Shown piece after piece: positions 11,986 through 23,528 of a stretch of DNA of 64,000 nt. This DNA is from Xenopus tropicalis. Lineage: Eukaryota > Chordata > Amphibia > Anura > Pipidae. Location of the stretch: the NCBI RefSeq assembly GCF_000004195.4, contig NC_030684.2, forward strand, positions 104,795,929-104,859,928. The letters run 5' to 3'. The first letter of the stretch is position 1, and every line of letters begins with the position of its first letter. A model generated the notes under the pieces. The model ran no database searches. It was not told the origin of the DNA and worked only from the letters and a program-made list of their open reading frames with translations. The position numbers and the translations under genes are program-made.

Positions 11986-13204
11986 TGCTGACCAAAAGGC
12001 ACATGCAGAGTGGTTCAGAAGTTAATATTCAATCACAGCTCAGCTTTCATACAAGCAAAGACAGGCTTAAGTTCTATGGTTCCTATCCTACAGTGCAGTT
12101 TGCTGAGTGCCATTGGCTCCCTGGGGAAGGGAGGCAACACACAATTTTGAAAAAAAAAAAAATTTTTAGTAAGTCAGCCCAAAACAGTTTTTTAAAAGCA
12201 CATTGTTTCTGTTTTTAGAAGAGTACAGTGACTGTTTGCCCTCTAAGCAGTACCACATTCTTAGTACCAATTAGGTATTTGAGCCTAGTTTTATGGAGGT
12301 GCTTAGTTCAAAATACACTTGCAGTATTTCTATGCTAAGGAAATAGTAATTATACACAGTCTGTGAAATGTCACACTTATATTTGGACTAAGGTTACAAT
12401 CACTAATTAAGTTCAGTCTTTCACTCTAACGTTGATGACCTGCACTACCTGCAAGGCTCAGTCTTGTAATGATGATTTTTGTTATGTGTTTCAAAGGTAA
12501 CAAATGCCCTTTGTTTTATTATAAGTTATGGGGGATTGTTATCATTATATTGATAAGGAGCAGGTTTCCATAGTGTGTGTCAGTGCTGTGGTTACTCTGG
12601 ATACTTTGCATACTAGACCATTTTTCAAAAGGCAGTGATGGGCTTGAGCACTAGTGTATAGTGGTATTTTCACTGTGTGAAAAGTGTTCATAATATCTGT
12701 TGGTGATCTTTAGTTTGTGACCACTGGGATTAACCTAGTTTATTTCAGTGTGTTCAGTTGCAAAGACTGATTGTATTGTTCCAAAGCACAGAAGACAATT
12801 CACAGTGTCTTCTAAGAGTCCAGAAGCTACAATGTAGTGAAAAGTGTTGTTTAAAACACAATAGAACTGTTGTAACTGTGCCTACTTGGCATAGCCTATA
12901 CTGTAAACAATCATCAAAAAAGGCCTTCAAGCACACTAAGAATCTACAGGGCCAAAAAAAATAAAAGTAAAAAATCTACTTTATTAATGTAGAGTTAGAA
13001 AATGAACATCTCTAATGGCCATACTTTAATCATGGGCTGGGCTTATACTGTTTAAACACTGTGTGGTTGTATCTGGGATTATCTGTCTAGTGTCCTGACA
13101 ACAACCCTGGTAAAATTGTCCTACTAATCCTCCAGTCCATCATTCATATAAAATTGCTAGGGTCACTTACCTTAGTAACCTAAGTAATTCTATTGCACAC
13201 ATAT

Positions 13205-13657
13205 GGGGAGATTTACTAATCCACGAATCCAAATCCCGAATGGGAAAAAACGGATTGGAAATGAACATTTTGCGTCTTTTTCGTATTTTTTGCGATTTTT
13301 TCGGCGCCGCAGCGACTTTTTTGCGAATTGTCGTGACTTTTTCGTATTGAGCGCTCGTAAACGGCGGGCAAACCTTTCCGACTTTGCATGATTTTGGAAG
13401 CCTCCCATAGGACTCAATGGCACTCTGCAGCTCCAACCTGGCCCAAGGAAAGTCACGATACTGAAGCTCGAATGAATCCGAAACTTTCGTACTCGGCGCG
13501 ACAGTACGATTATTTCGCGATGGTGACGAAAAAGTTGCGACAATTCGTGAAAAAGTCACGACGGCGACGAAAAAGTCGCAAAAATACCGATCATAATGAA
13601 AAAAAACGCATTCGGACGCTTTTCGGACGTTTGTGGATTAGTAAATGTCCCCCCTAG
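13205..13657. repeat. CpG-rich palindromic MITE
   Basis: The outer ends GGGGAGATTTACTAATCCAC and GTGGATTAGTAAATGTCCCC are inverted copies. The interior is dense in CpG (GTCGTGACTTTTTCG, GGCGACGAAAAAGTCG). This density stands out from the surrounding AT-rich, CpG-poor intron. The long open frames across it on both strands are a by-product of its symmetry and composition. Confidence 0.75.
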
Positions 13658-14917
13658 TGTATCTAATGTGGACCCTACTGCTTGCCCTGTGATTTAAGTG
13701 ACTGAATGCTAGGCAGTGTCTTTACTTTACTGAGTGTCTTTACCAAGGGCCACTATTGGCAGCTCTTTAGCATTCAGGATCCCAGTATGTCTGTTGTTTT
13801 TTATGGGACTCCTTTCGCCACTTATTTCTTGTTTGGGGCATAACACTGCTTAGTCTGTGACATATCGATATTAACCTATCTTCCCCATCATTGAACCTGA
13901 TTTAACCATAGGTCCTTTAGGGTACAGAGCAGAGTATCGTTTGGAGTTGTGAGAGGTAAGAAGGCTCCTGGGTGTAGCCTAAGAAATGTATATTTATATA
14001 GGATTTTCTTAAATACGAAGAAGGGACTGGGTGACAGGAAGTGCGGGTGGGGGGAGTGCTTACATTTCATACATTTCAACTGGTAAGGGTGAGGAAGTGA
14101 GAAATGTGAGTCTGGCAGGAAGCCTTCTGCTTACTAAACTCTAACCACTGTTAGAGTTGTGGGAATAAGGGTGGGCACCCACATGTGACCCTTCACATTG
14201 CATTAAGCACTCTTAGCACAGATTCCATTTGCACTTCGTTATGATTTTGTTGTTTCTCTCTTTATTACCTTTGTAATAAATGATAAGTACCAACAATAAA
14301 GGGAGTTGCTGCCAGCCAATGGCTTCAAACACAGCTAATCAAAAGAGTTTCTTTTCTGATTCCACATTATCTGCAAGTAATGAAGGGAAGGTGCAAAGTC
14401 TCTTATAAATGGCTACTAATAGATCTTATGATTGCCATCCCCATTAAGTAGTATTTTTTTTATTTTTTTGGTATTGTTTTCTATTAACCCTTGAACCTTG
14501 CAAGTCAGGTCTGCTCACATAGGTGTGACGCATATAACATTTGGATAATTATATGATGTAACGGTATTAGTCGAGATAATGGAAACTTTACTTACAGGAG
14601 TTGGCTAAAGATTATAGTGTCTGACTGCAGGCTTTAAAGTGAATAAAGTAGCAAGAAAATCACTGTTATGTTATTCCGTGTTTCTTCCCTATTGGCGTGA
14701 CTAAGTTTCTGTTCTAGAAATGTGTGAGCTAAGTTCAGTTTCTCTCTTTGTACCCTGTGTTTGGAGAAAAAGTAAAATTGCTCTCTCTACTGACATCAAT
14801 TAAAATAAATTGCACAGATAATCTACAACAAATATATTTCTATAAAGGACTGTGTGAAAGATATATTGCAGGAGGAGCCCTGTAGTTTGCATTTCTAGTC
14901 AAAATCTTGTATTTGCC

Positions 14918-15441
14918 TTAAAGCTGACCTGTCACCTTAAGAAATCATTTCAAATTGTTTTCTATTGTGTTTGGCAAGCAAAATAAACTTTACTTACACT
15001 ATATAAATTATTTTAATCTTATTTTCTTCAGCCTTGGAATTCAAAATTGCAGCATGCAGGCAGGGGCCATTTTGTGGACACTGTTATCAAAGCAGGCATT
15101 GTATCCTGCCAAAATCTTGTTTCTGTGCCAGTATGGGGGGACCTGATACCCATGTCCATGCACTGGTTACAAAATTACATGGTGCGGAGGGAGGGGGAAT
15201 GTGAGGAGGGCAGCAACATCTAAGAAGTTCTGAATTGAAAGTGAAAGTAACTCTCTGCCCCGCCTCTATGCCTAAGGCATAGAGGCGGGGCAGGCGTTAT
15301 ATGATTGACAGCTGGGATTTTAAAATGCTTTTATAATGGGTATGGATGTGGTAATAAAAAAATTATTTTGGGTTTCATGTTTAATTTGAAAAGGGCTTTT
15401 ATTATACAGCTTTTTATGTCTGGGTGACAGGTCCACTTTAA
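14918..15441. repeat. 524-bp TTAA-flanked MITE, inverted copy
   Basis: Same family and same length as 5576-6099, in the opposite orientation: the segment with ATGTCTGGGTGACAGG is now at the right end. It has TTAA at both ends. A 39-bp perfect palindrome centred on one A lies at 15255-15293. Confidence 0.8.
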
Positions 15442-15464
15442 ACAATTCAAAAAGCTTTTCTGAT

Positions 15465-15765
15465 TACAGGTATGGGACCTGTTATCCAGAATGCTTGGGA
15501 GCTGGGGGGTTTTCCGTATAAGGGATCTTTCCATAATTTAGATCTCCATACCATAGGTATGTTAAAAATCATTTAAATATTGAATAAACCCAATAAGGAT
15601 TCATTATATCTTAGTTGGGATCAAGTACAAGGTACTGTTTTATTATTACAGAGAAAAAGGAAATCATTTTTAAAAATTAGAATTATTTGCTTATAATGGA
15701 GTCTATGGGAGATGGTCTTTCCGTAATTTGGAACTTTCGGGATTATCTAGCAGAGATACATATAC
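15465..15765 (+). repeat. MITE family M, copy
   Basis: It starts ACAGGTATGGGACCTGTTAT and contains AAGGTACTGTTTTATTATTA and ATGGAGTCTATGGGAGA. It ends near ATACATATACTTGTA with an eroded terminus. Confidence 0.7.
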
Positions 15766-15867
15766 TTGTAGCTGTAGCAGGAATCACTTTGTATTGATTT
15801 GTAGCCTTTCTTAAAACTATATAGTGCATATACTTTGTTTCTAAAATAGGAAAAAAGGAAAGTAAAG

Positions 15868-16020
15868 GTATAAGATCTGTTATCCGTAATGCTTGGGACC
15901 TGGGGTTTTCCAGAGAAAAAGGAATTATTTAAAAAAATATATCATTATTTACTTAAAATGGGAAATGTTCAAATTCCTGTAATTCAGTTCTTTCTGGCTA
16001 ATGGATTACATACCTGTAAC
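15868..16020 (+). repeat. MITE family M, internally deleted copy
   Basis: AAGGTATAAGATCTGTTATC opens it and TACATACCTGTAAC closes it. The central half present in other copies is missing. Confidence 0.6.
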
Positions 16021-17488
16021 AGAAGGGCCAAGGGTATAGAGGGCTTGAGAGGGGTCTTGACTGAGGAGCAAAGTCAGCACATTGTATTAAAATAGTGACA
16101 GACACCAAATATCTTTATTAAATGTACACTACTGTATTGATGGCCTTAAATCCCTGATGAATCACATACACCTCCCCCAGAGGGCAAATGTTACTGTTGC
16201 CTTGGGTGTCAAACCTTCTTATCCTGGCTCTGCCCTTTAGTTACAATAGTAAAAAATAGGGTGAATTCAGTTACCCATTATTTTTCATTTTCTACTAAAT
16301 AAAATACTATTGAATATCCTGTTACCACTAATTCTGCTACAGTACCCCACCCTCCGAATGCCATTATTTTTCTACCTCTACTAGCAGAATTATATTGGAG
16401 ATTTTAGTAGTAAGCATTTTTATAACTCAGTGGTAATATATACATAGAAATGCTGAGAAGACTAATAAACACCTTGTAAAGTCCCTTTAACGTTACTGGC
16501 AAGCAAACTGACCACTAGCATCCTGAAGCTTCATTCTATTAAAGGAAAATACAGGTCAGACTGGGGTTTTATACAGAGATGCCTTGGAGGTAAAATACAG
16601 TGTTTATACTATACAAGCATAGTTAAGGTCAACCCCAGTTTTCCCTGGGAAACACTTCACCCCTAGGCAGTACAGGCCATGTAAGGCTGATGGAAGGAAG
16701 TGTCACACTGAGCAAAGGGAAAGGACCTTTCTGCCGGGGCGATAAATATGTGCCGTCCTTTACTTAGGGAAGTGACTCTTCCTTTAATCATACACCCTGC
16801 ATGAGTGTTGTATATATTTGATGTGCAGGAGTTAATTATATTTCTGGCTGACCTATAAAATGCGGAAATAAAATTAGGCAAACAGGATATTAACTCTATT
16901 GCATCTATTATTTACTGTATGTTAAAGGAGATGTATATGCAAGAACTGTTTGTGCATAAGGAAAGAATATGTAATTCTAAACAACTAGCCAATATACATT
17001 TGTAAAACCTCTAGGTCTGCTAATCAGCTGGCTTCTTTTACATTGTTTCAAGAGTCAGGATTAGAATTTAAATTGCAATTCAATTTAGAAATAACTTTAG
17101 AATTTCACATTGTTACACATCATGCAAAAATCAGTTATTGGGTGAAATTGTCCTTTAATAGAGGTTGCATAGGTTAATTGTCACTGATCATTCTATATCA
17201 TTTTAGAATGGGTGTATACCTTGGGCAACCTTCTACTTTCCTTTGGTGATGGGACCCCTCCTAATATCTTTACATTTAATAGTAGGTGGCACATTATTCC
17301 TTATATGAACACAAACTGAGGTGGATGAGTAAAGTGAGTAATTAGTGCAGGCTTTGCTGCCTATGGATACCATCAGTCTTTTCATGCAGCAATAAAATGG
17401 CATAAATCTTCTGGTTTTTAAGGGGATGCTATTTGTCATTTCATTTGCTGTTCTATCCAATGCATTTGCAGAGTTATAGTTATTATTA

Positions 17489-17625
17489 TTAATAACATGT
17501 ATTTATAAAGTGCAAACATTCTGCAGTCCTGTACAATAAATGGGTTTATACACTGAACATGCAGAATTACATACAAAGCAACCAATAATCATTACAAAAG
17601 AGCTTACAATCTAAAAGGTTGAGCA
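17489..17625 (-). repeat. L2-like LINE or SINE 3' tail
   Basis: On the plus strand it reads ATTTATAAAGTGCAAACATT, CTGTACAATAAATGGG and AAAAGAGCTTACAATCT after a short ATT repeat. This is the same layout as 2468-2640, but more diverged. Confidence 0.6.
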
Positions 17626-18514
17626 AACGCCCAGTACGGTAATTAGGATTGTGTTTCAGACTTTACAGTACAGCTTTGTGGAACATTACAGATACTGCCA
17701 GCATGTCTGAAATTGTCCAGCAACAGGATGTTACTGGTAATTTAGGTTTTCCTGGACTTTTAATAAATAGACACCGCTAGTTCCCCTTTGGCATGTCATT
17801 TAGATACAAGGATTTTTTTTATAGAACCAAGTGTTTATGGGTGTGTTCCCTTGGGCCTTCTGTGAAGTCAAATCTGCTTAGCACTTTAGTGAGTTATGGA
17901 TGGTGGACTTTTGGTCTCTGATAATTTGCCTCCTGACAGTACATCTTGCCTTCTGTACACTGCCACCTAGTGGATATATGCCCTATTGCAGTGGTAGTGA
18001 TAAAAATAAAGCTAGTTTCTTTTTCTCAATAAATCATTTTTGTAAGGTAGATTGTTATGGAAATATGCTCCCTGCATTTTTTATTTAAAGGATCTGCTCC
18101 TTTGGCAAGGTCTATCTTTATTTAAGTTCTCCACCAACACATTGGGCCAAAAAGGGGTGATATGAACATTGGCTGGAGAATGCAGTAAGCTCTCTGGCAG
18201 TGTAGTTTGGCCTGAGCATGGCCCCACTGCATTCTTAAGGAGCCCATACATTTAAAAATCCACTCATTTGGTAAGGTCAATTTTTATGCTAATTGACCAT
18301 TAGCACAGTGGGCTAAGTTGGTATGATTCGATCATTTAGCATTCTGTTATGGTCCTTTCATGACTAGATTCTTTAAGGTGCAGAGAGAAATATGGCTAAG
18401 GTTTGCCAGATATCGGTTGGGCAATAATTGGGCCAATACACTGCCAACTTGGTATGGAAAGGGCCAAGTCTGCAATTTGTATGGGTCTGTGTGAGGCATG
18501 TTTTCCAAAGCCTT

Positions 18515-18771
18515 TAGGGATGCACCAACTCCCTCAATGAGCAGGATTTCGATGGGGCTTGATTCAAGTGCCTGGCTTAACTGAATCCAAACCCTTAAAA
18601 TCCTGTGACTTTTGGTCACAATTTTTTTCCCACATGCTGTTCTTTTATTACTTCCTTGTTCTAATTTGCGTATGCAATTTAGCGTTTTGATTTGGGTTGG
18701 GATTCTGCCATATCCTTCATGGCAGATTTGGGGTTTGGCCAGATCTCAAGAGTAGATTTGGTGCATCCCTG
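18515..18771. repeat. hAT-type MITE with 8-bp flanks
   Basis: Termini TAGGGATGCACC and GGTGCATCCCTG are inverted. The flanks AAAGCCTT (18507-18514) and AAAGCTAT (18772-18779) agree at 6 of 8 bases, which fits a decayed 8-bp hAT target duplication. Confidence 0.65.
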
Positions 18772-19864
18772 AAAGCTATCCTGTAACAGCATCCATGCTA
18801 TTGGAGTACAGCGTTCAGAATCTGTTCCAGAAAGATGTTTTCCCTGTTGTGTCCAACACTGTCCAGCTGTGTGGTAGTCTTTTAGTGCCCAGAGTGGGGT
18901 CAGCAGAGTTTATTGGGGCCGTGTACAAAATTAAGCCTTTCCACTTTCAAGTTCTCTTTGGACGGAGCTTTGCATTGGCTACCTCCCTTTGCACTATATT
19001 TGGTTACAGCTCTGCTTTAACTGTCCCAGGAAATCATTTTCTACTGTTGGCCACTAATGAGATTTCTTTGCTGCCTTCTACGAAACTGGTTGCCATAAAT
19101 AAATCCCCAGACTCGGCATATCTAATGAAGATAAACCAGCTTTACGCAGATGAATTGATTTTTGCGTCATTAAAGGAGAATGCATTGCTAAAATCTGACT
19201 GACTGTATAGAAGGGCAAATACCCCACATGCCAAGGTAGCATCTGTACAATACATTTAGCCTTGAACTTATTTGTGAAGGTACCCTCATAGCTGACACAG
19301 ACACACAGTCCTAATCATTTAACATCCTGATGCAGTCTGTGACATATGCTTTATCTGTCATACCAGGGAGACAGTTTCACCAGTGTTTCTATACATTTAT
19401 ATATAAACATTGGTGAAACAGTAATATTAATATTAAATGTGTGTGTGTAAACTTGTTAGAGGTGAGGCAAACCCTGACCAATTGTTGAGCTACAGTGGAA
19501 TACTTTTGTTGATTCATGTTCTAGTTATGTTGCACTTAAAATGTAAAGATTCTATCAGGGACCCTCTGACCTAGGAAAACCTGTATCAGGCACCTTGGTA
19601 CAGAGAATGAGAGCAGATTTGCTTGTATGAGACACAGGGGGTGTTCAGGGACAGAGATTAACCTGTGACTGTTGATAAGCTTGCATCTGCCCTTGTAGCC
19701 CTGCAGTGCCCCACATAAAGCACATAGTGGCCCATGCAAATGCACCAGGAAATTGGCAATTTCCATTTAAACTAGAAATTGTTTTTTAAAAAGTGACTGT
19801 GTCTTTTCATGCCCTATGCTTTTAAGTTACTTGCAGTACCTACAGTACATTGCCCTTAATTAAT

Positions 19865-19972
19865 TACAAAAGCAGCCCTATCAGTGAAAAATGATCAGCA
19901 TGACCTGTAGGTTACTTTAATGTACATTAATATTTTGAAGTATAGTGTTTTTGTGTCAGTATCACTTTAAGG
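19865..19972. repeat. terminal fragment of a MITE family
   Basis: It ends in GTGTCAGTATCACTTTAA, the same terminus as 3450-3541. The opposite end is absent. Confidence 0.5.
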
Positions 19973-21568
19973 CTCTGCAGCTTTTACACTGTGAGCAGAA
20001 ATAACAGTGACTGATAGGAACTGGAACTCATGACTGATCAGTGATAACATTCCTGAGCCAAGATGTGTGAGCCAGGCTGAGTGGAACATAGATAAGGGCA
20101 CATTATTGAGGCATCTGGGCACATGACGCTTGCTTCAGTCTTTCAATCCAAGGGGAACATTGAAGTATCAAAGATACCGAATAGCTAAAGCACAGCTGTG
20201 ATCCTATACACACACAGTCATTCAAGTTACAGGAATGTAAAACACAAACAAATATCACTAATAATTCTGAAGCGCCATTAGAATAACATTTGCTTGTATT
20301 GTTGTCTGAGGTGAATAGGCTGTGTTACTTGAGGCCCAGTATTTGTTATCCTAGTATTTTTTGCATTCTGTAAGAATTTTAAAGGGTCGCAGACTGTAGG
20401 AGTTTCCGCAAACACAGATTCTGACTATTGTAACATTGACGTGGGCGTGTGGACACTGGCGTAATGTCCTGAAAGAGTTTGTGTATATATCCTCCAACAT
20501 AAAAAATGGTGCAGGCATGATGGAAAATTAAACAAGGGGTCAACAAGCACCATAACATTATGAAAGGGGTGTAACCAGGCAATAACTTGCAAAATCTGAC
20601 AAAAAAAAAAACCCTTTTCTTAATAAATCCTAAAGAACAAGCCATGCTGTCTGTAACCTGCTGAACCTTGGTTCCAAGCAATCCACTGCTTCCAAAGTAA
20701 TGACTGTAGTTCTGCAACAGCTACAGAACAAAATTAATAAGGAAAGGTGTAGTTATTTGTGTATAAGCGTCTACGTAGCAGGCTTAAAGTGTTCATCTTA
20801 GATTTTATGCTTTCATACAGTGCCCTCTGCTGGCCATCATAGAATAATGTTTGTCTTTGCTTGCCTGAATGTACTCAGGGACAACTGTAACATTATCATT
20901 ATAAGGTCATTCTCCAAGTGGGAGTGAGCTGCTTCTACCTGGTAACTGAAACTTCTTCTCTGACTCACAGGACAATTGCTCATGAGATTGGGTGTCATTC
21001 AGCAGCCTTCTTGCGCTTTGAATGGCTTTTATAAATGGCCAGAACCTTCATCACATGTGTTAAAGAGAGGCAGCCATGAGGTAGCAAATTACATGTCATG
21101 TGGAAGAGAGCAATCTTGCAGCATATGCATCATAACAAGTCAAATATTTATATTTCTAAACAGCTTGAAGCAAAAACTAAATGAAAGAAAAAAACTTTAC
21201 CCTCAAGGTTTTCTTCATTTCATAGCAGATACTTGTGGCTGAAATATAAAGTAGCAGCAATTTGATACAACGAAACAATGAACACGTTCTGTTCTAGCCT
21301 ACGTAGCCTAAGCTTCTGTTCTCTGCTAGGCTTTAACCCAGTGTTACCATAATGAACATGATCAAGATATGATGGAAATAGGGTATTTAAACATAATAAG
21401 TGCCATGCCTAGGATATCACATTATGGGGCTGGCACAGCAGAAAATTCTTTGTCATTTTTATCACAGCTACAGAGACATACAGGTGGATTCCCTGGCATA
21501 TGTGGACCCTTTACTTATTTCTCAGATATTGGTGAGTTGACAGAAACTCATGATGTGCTTACTTGCAG

Positions 21569-21733
21569 GTACATGCCTATATTATAAGTCACCTTAAGAA
21601 AGAGATGCCAGCAGTATTCGGAAAGGATACCAAGAAGAAAGAGCTGATTAGTAGACTGCCAGAAATTTATATTCAGCTTCAGAGGGAGCATCAGATTTCA
21701 CCTGGAGATTTCCCTGATGTTAAAAAAATGCAG
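21569..21733 (+). CDS. ehd4: EHD4 stalk exon
   Basis: 165 nt, exactly 55 codons, acceptor TTGCAG and donor GTACTG. It reads VHAYIISHLKKEMPAVFGKD at the start and ISPGDFPDVKKMQ at the end. This part forms the helical stalk between the nucleotide-binding domain and the linker (family knowledge). It begins and ends on codon boundaries. Confidence 0.96.
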
Positions 21734-21887
21734 GTACTGTCTTTAAATCTCAGTTTGTGGTTTATCTGTTCAGTGCAAATTTTAGTTAATTGTCTCTTTT
21801 ATTTTCAGGGTGCAGCAGTGTGTTTTATATTGGCACAAATGTGACCCAAATTATATCTTTAGTTCCCTAGCACAGTGTTGTCCTGCA

Positions 21888-22172
21888 TGTTAAGATGACC
21901 ATACATGGACTGATAAAAGCAGCTGACGGCCCTCAGATGGGCGTACCTGACCAGTATGCGGCCAAAAATCAGGCAGATGTCAATTGAGCTGGCCTAAAAA
22001 TCCCAATGGAACAAGGAACACATTAGCTTGTTGATGTGGCCTTGGCCCCCATCAATGGGATTTAATAATTTGCCCCACGGCTTAAAAGATTGGATCGATT
22101 TGATATCACCCACCTCAAGGTGGGCATATTGTGGCTACCTCGTCAAATTAGAGGATGTTTCCGCGTATGGTA
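21888..22172. repeat. MITE (GGCCATACA type)
   Basis: The left end TTAAGATGACCATACATGG and right end CCGCGTATGGTAACCTTTA are inverted and diverged. A better preserved relative lies at 52473-52818. Confidence 0.6.
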
Positions 22173-22537
22173 ACCTTTAGTGTTGTCCTGCATCCAAGCT
22201 TCTTCAATAGAGCCACAAGGCCTTTTCAACACCAATTTTTTTAACACAAATTTCAAACCATACCAACAGCAAGGGTCTTCTCATGCTTTTTTTTTCTATT
22301 TCTCTAATGCTCCTTTTTCTTATTTGCACCCAAATAATTTTTGTAATTAACCTACAAACAAATTTAAAGAATTTAAACAAATTTAAAGGCCCAAGTAAGG
22401 CATTACCTAAGTAAGTTCTGTCATTGGTTATGTTAGTTTTCCTACTCCTGACACTTGTTGGGCTATGCTTTGCCAGTCTTGCCATTGCTTGGTCCCCTCT
22501 CTCATTGCTTCACAGTTAGCTTCCACTGCTTAGTTTA

Positions 22538-22850
22538 GAGCAGGGGTCCCCAACCTTTTGTGAGCCAAAGTCAAATGTAAAAAAACTTGGAGAGCAACAC
22601 AAGCATCATAAAAGTTCATGGAGGTGCCAAATAAGGGCTAAGATTGGCTATTAGGCAGCCTTTATGCACACTATCATCTTACAGGGGCTTTATTTGATAG
22701 TAAATCCTGTTTTTATTCAACCAAAACTTCCCCCCAAGTCAGAAATTCAAAAGTAACTACCCGGTTTGGGGGCACTGAGAGCAACATCCAAGGGGAGCTT
22801 GGAGAGCAACATGTTGCCCCCAAGCTACTGGTTGCGGATTACTGGTTTAG
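22538..22850 (-). repeat. hAT-like MITE (GTCCCCAACC type)
   Basis: It begins GCAGGGGTCCCCAACC and ends with GTTGCGGATTACTGGTT. It contains AAATAAGGGCTAAGATTGGC and GAGAGCAACATGTTGC. The same family lies in the opposite orientation at 62974-63284. Strand labels are relative only. Confidence 0.7.
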
Positions 22851-22991
22851 AGCAAAGTGAATCCATAATCCTGATTTTGGGATTAATGTATAGATTTCTG
22901 TAAGTGGCTACATATAAGTATCAGTCACATGCTTTATATGTAGAGGGATCTCCATTATCATTTTTATAAATTGTTTTTTTTTTATTTACAG

Positions 22992-23528
22992 CAACAACTG
23001 GAGATGTATGACTTTTCCAAATTCCACACAATGAAGCCAAAGCTGATCGAATCTGTTGACAACATGTTAGCTAATAAAATTGCTCCTTTGATGAGCATGA
23101 TACGTGAAGAAGAATGCAACATGCCAACTCAAATGGTGCACGGAGGAGCTTTTGAGGGTACCATGGAAGGTCCCTTTGGTCAAGGGTATGGTGAAGGAGC
23201 AGGCGAAGGTGCTGAAGATGAGGAGTGGGTGGTGGCAAAAGACAAGCCAGTCTATGATGAGCTATTCTATACACTATCTCCAATCAATGGCAAGATCTCT
23301 GGGGTCAGTGCCAAGAAAGAGATGGTAAATTCAAAGCTGCCAAACAGTGTCCTAGGGAAGATCTGGAAGCTGGCAGATAATGATAAAGATGGCATGTTGG
23401 ATGATGAAGAGTTTGCTTTGGCAAAGCACCTTATTAAAATAAAGTTAGAGGGGTATGAATTGCCCAATGACCTCCCCTCACACCTTGTTCCTCCATCTCA
23501 AAGGAAACCCCGGCTCGATGCTGAGTGA
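22992..23528 (+). CDS. ehd4: EHD4 terminal coding exon: linker and EH domain
   Basis: 537 nt including the TGA at 23526-23528. It encodes 178 residues. Residues 1 to about 45 finish the stalk (QQLEMYDFSKFHTMKPKLIE). Next comes a linker with GPFGQGYGEGAGEGAEDEEW, whose GPF tripeptide is reported to dock into the EH domain in this family. The EH domain runs from DKPVYDELFYTLSPINGKIS to the C terminus, with the conserved KIWKLAD segment and an intact calcium-type loop (D1, D3, D5, D9, E12). EH domains bind NPF-containing partners. Confidence 0.97.
   Translation, partial: QQLEMYDFSKFHTMKPKLIESVDNMLANKIAPLMSMIREEECNMPTQMVHGGAFEGTMEGPFGQGYGEGAGEGAEDEEWVVAKDKPVYDELFYTLSPINGKISGVSAKKEMVNSKLPNSVLGKIWKLADNDKDGMLDDEEFALAKHLIKIKLEGYELPNDLPSHLVPPSQRKPRLDAE

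Larger units (their letters stand above)
7588..21568 (+). other. ehd4: ehd4 intron, 14 kb
   Basis: The longest intron in the window, with donor GTAAGG and acceptor TTGCAG. It holds many small transposons listed separately, TA microsatellites, a 212-bp hairpin (8065-8276) and long unremarkable AT-rich stretches (about 8330-10590, 11990-13190, 13660-14910, 16020-17480, 17630-18500, 18780-19860, 19980-21560). A 135-codon open frame at 18795-19202 has no recognisable protein character. Confidence 0.85.
21734..22991 (+). other. ehd4: ehd4 last intron
   Basis: 1.26 kb. It holds a palindromic element with ends GACCATACATGG and CGCGTATGGTAACC (about 21888-22172) and a hAT-like element (22538-22850). 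The acceptor TTTACAG follows a long T tract. Confidence 0.85.
1..23528 (+). other. ehd4: ehd4 gene, 3' part (last four coding exons)
   Basis: EH-domain-containing protein 4. The family consists of dynamin-like ATPases that oligomerise on endosomal membranes, tubulate them and support endocytic recycling (family knowledge). Joined, exons 1587-1684, 7175-7587, 21569-21733 and 22992-23528 give about 403 codons without a stop. Human EHD4, as I remember it, has 541 residues, so about 138 N-terminal residues including the P-loop lie upstream. Visible motifs in order: DSPG (G3), NKAD (G4), the helical stalk, a GPF motif in the acidic linker, and a C-terminal EH domain with a canonical EF-hand loop DNDKDGMLDDEE. 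EHD4 is preferred over EHD1, 2 and 3 because of the linker (GAFEGT, GPFGQGYGEGAGEGA) and the C-terminal tail (LVPPSQRKPRLDAE), which match remembered human EHD4 best. sptbn5 follows about 16.5 kb downstream on the same strand. No truncation or frameshift is seen. Confidence 0.93.

Noticed and set aside
13167..13657. Long overlapping open frames on both strands (up to 130 codons)
   Set aside because: They lie across a palindromic CpG-rich transposon; the residues are repetitive Arg, Lys and Phe and mirror each other between strands.
18795..19202. 135-codon plus-strand frame inside an ehd4 intron
   Set aside because: No recognisable family and no splice or promoter context; it follows a hAT element directly. 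Probably chance.
20379..20717. 112-codon minus-strand frame
   Set aside because: No recognised domain; interrupted by a poly-Phe stretch from a homopolymer.
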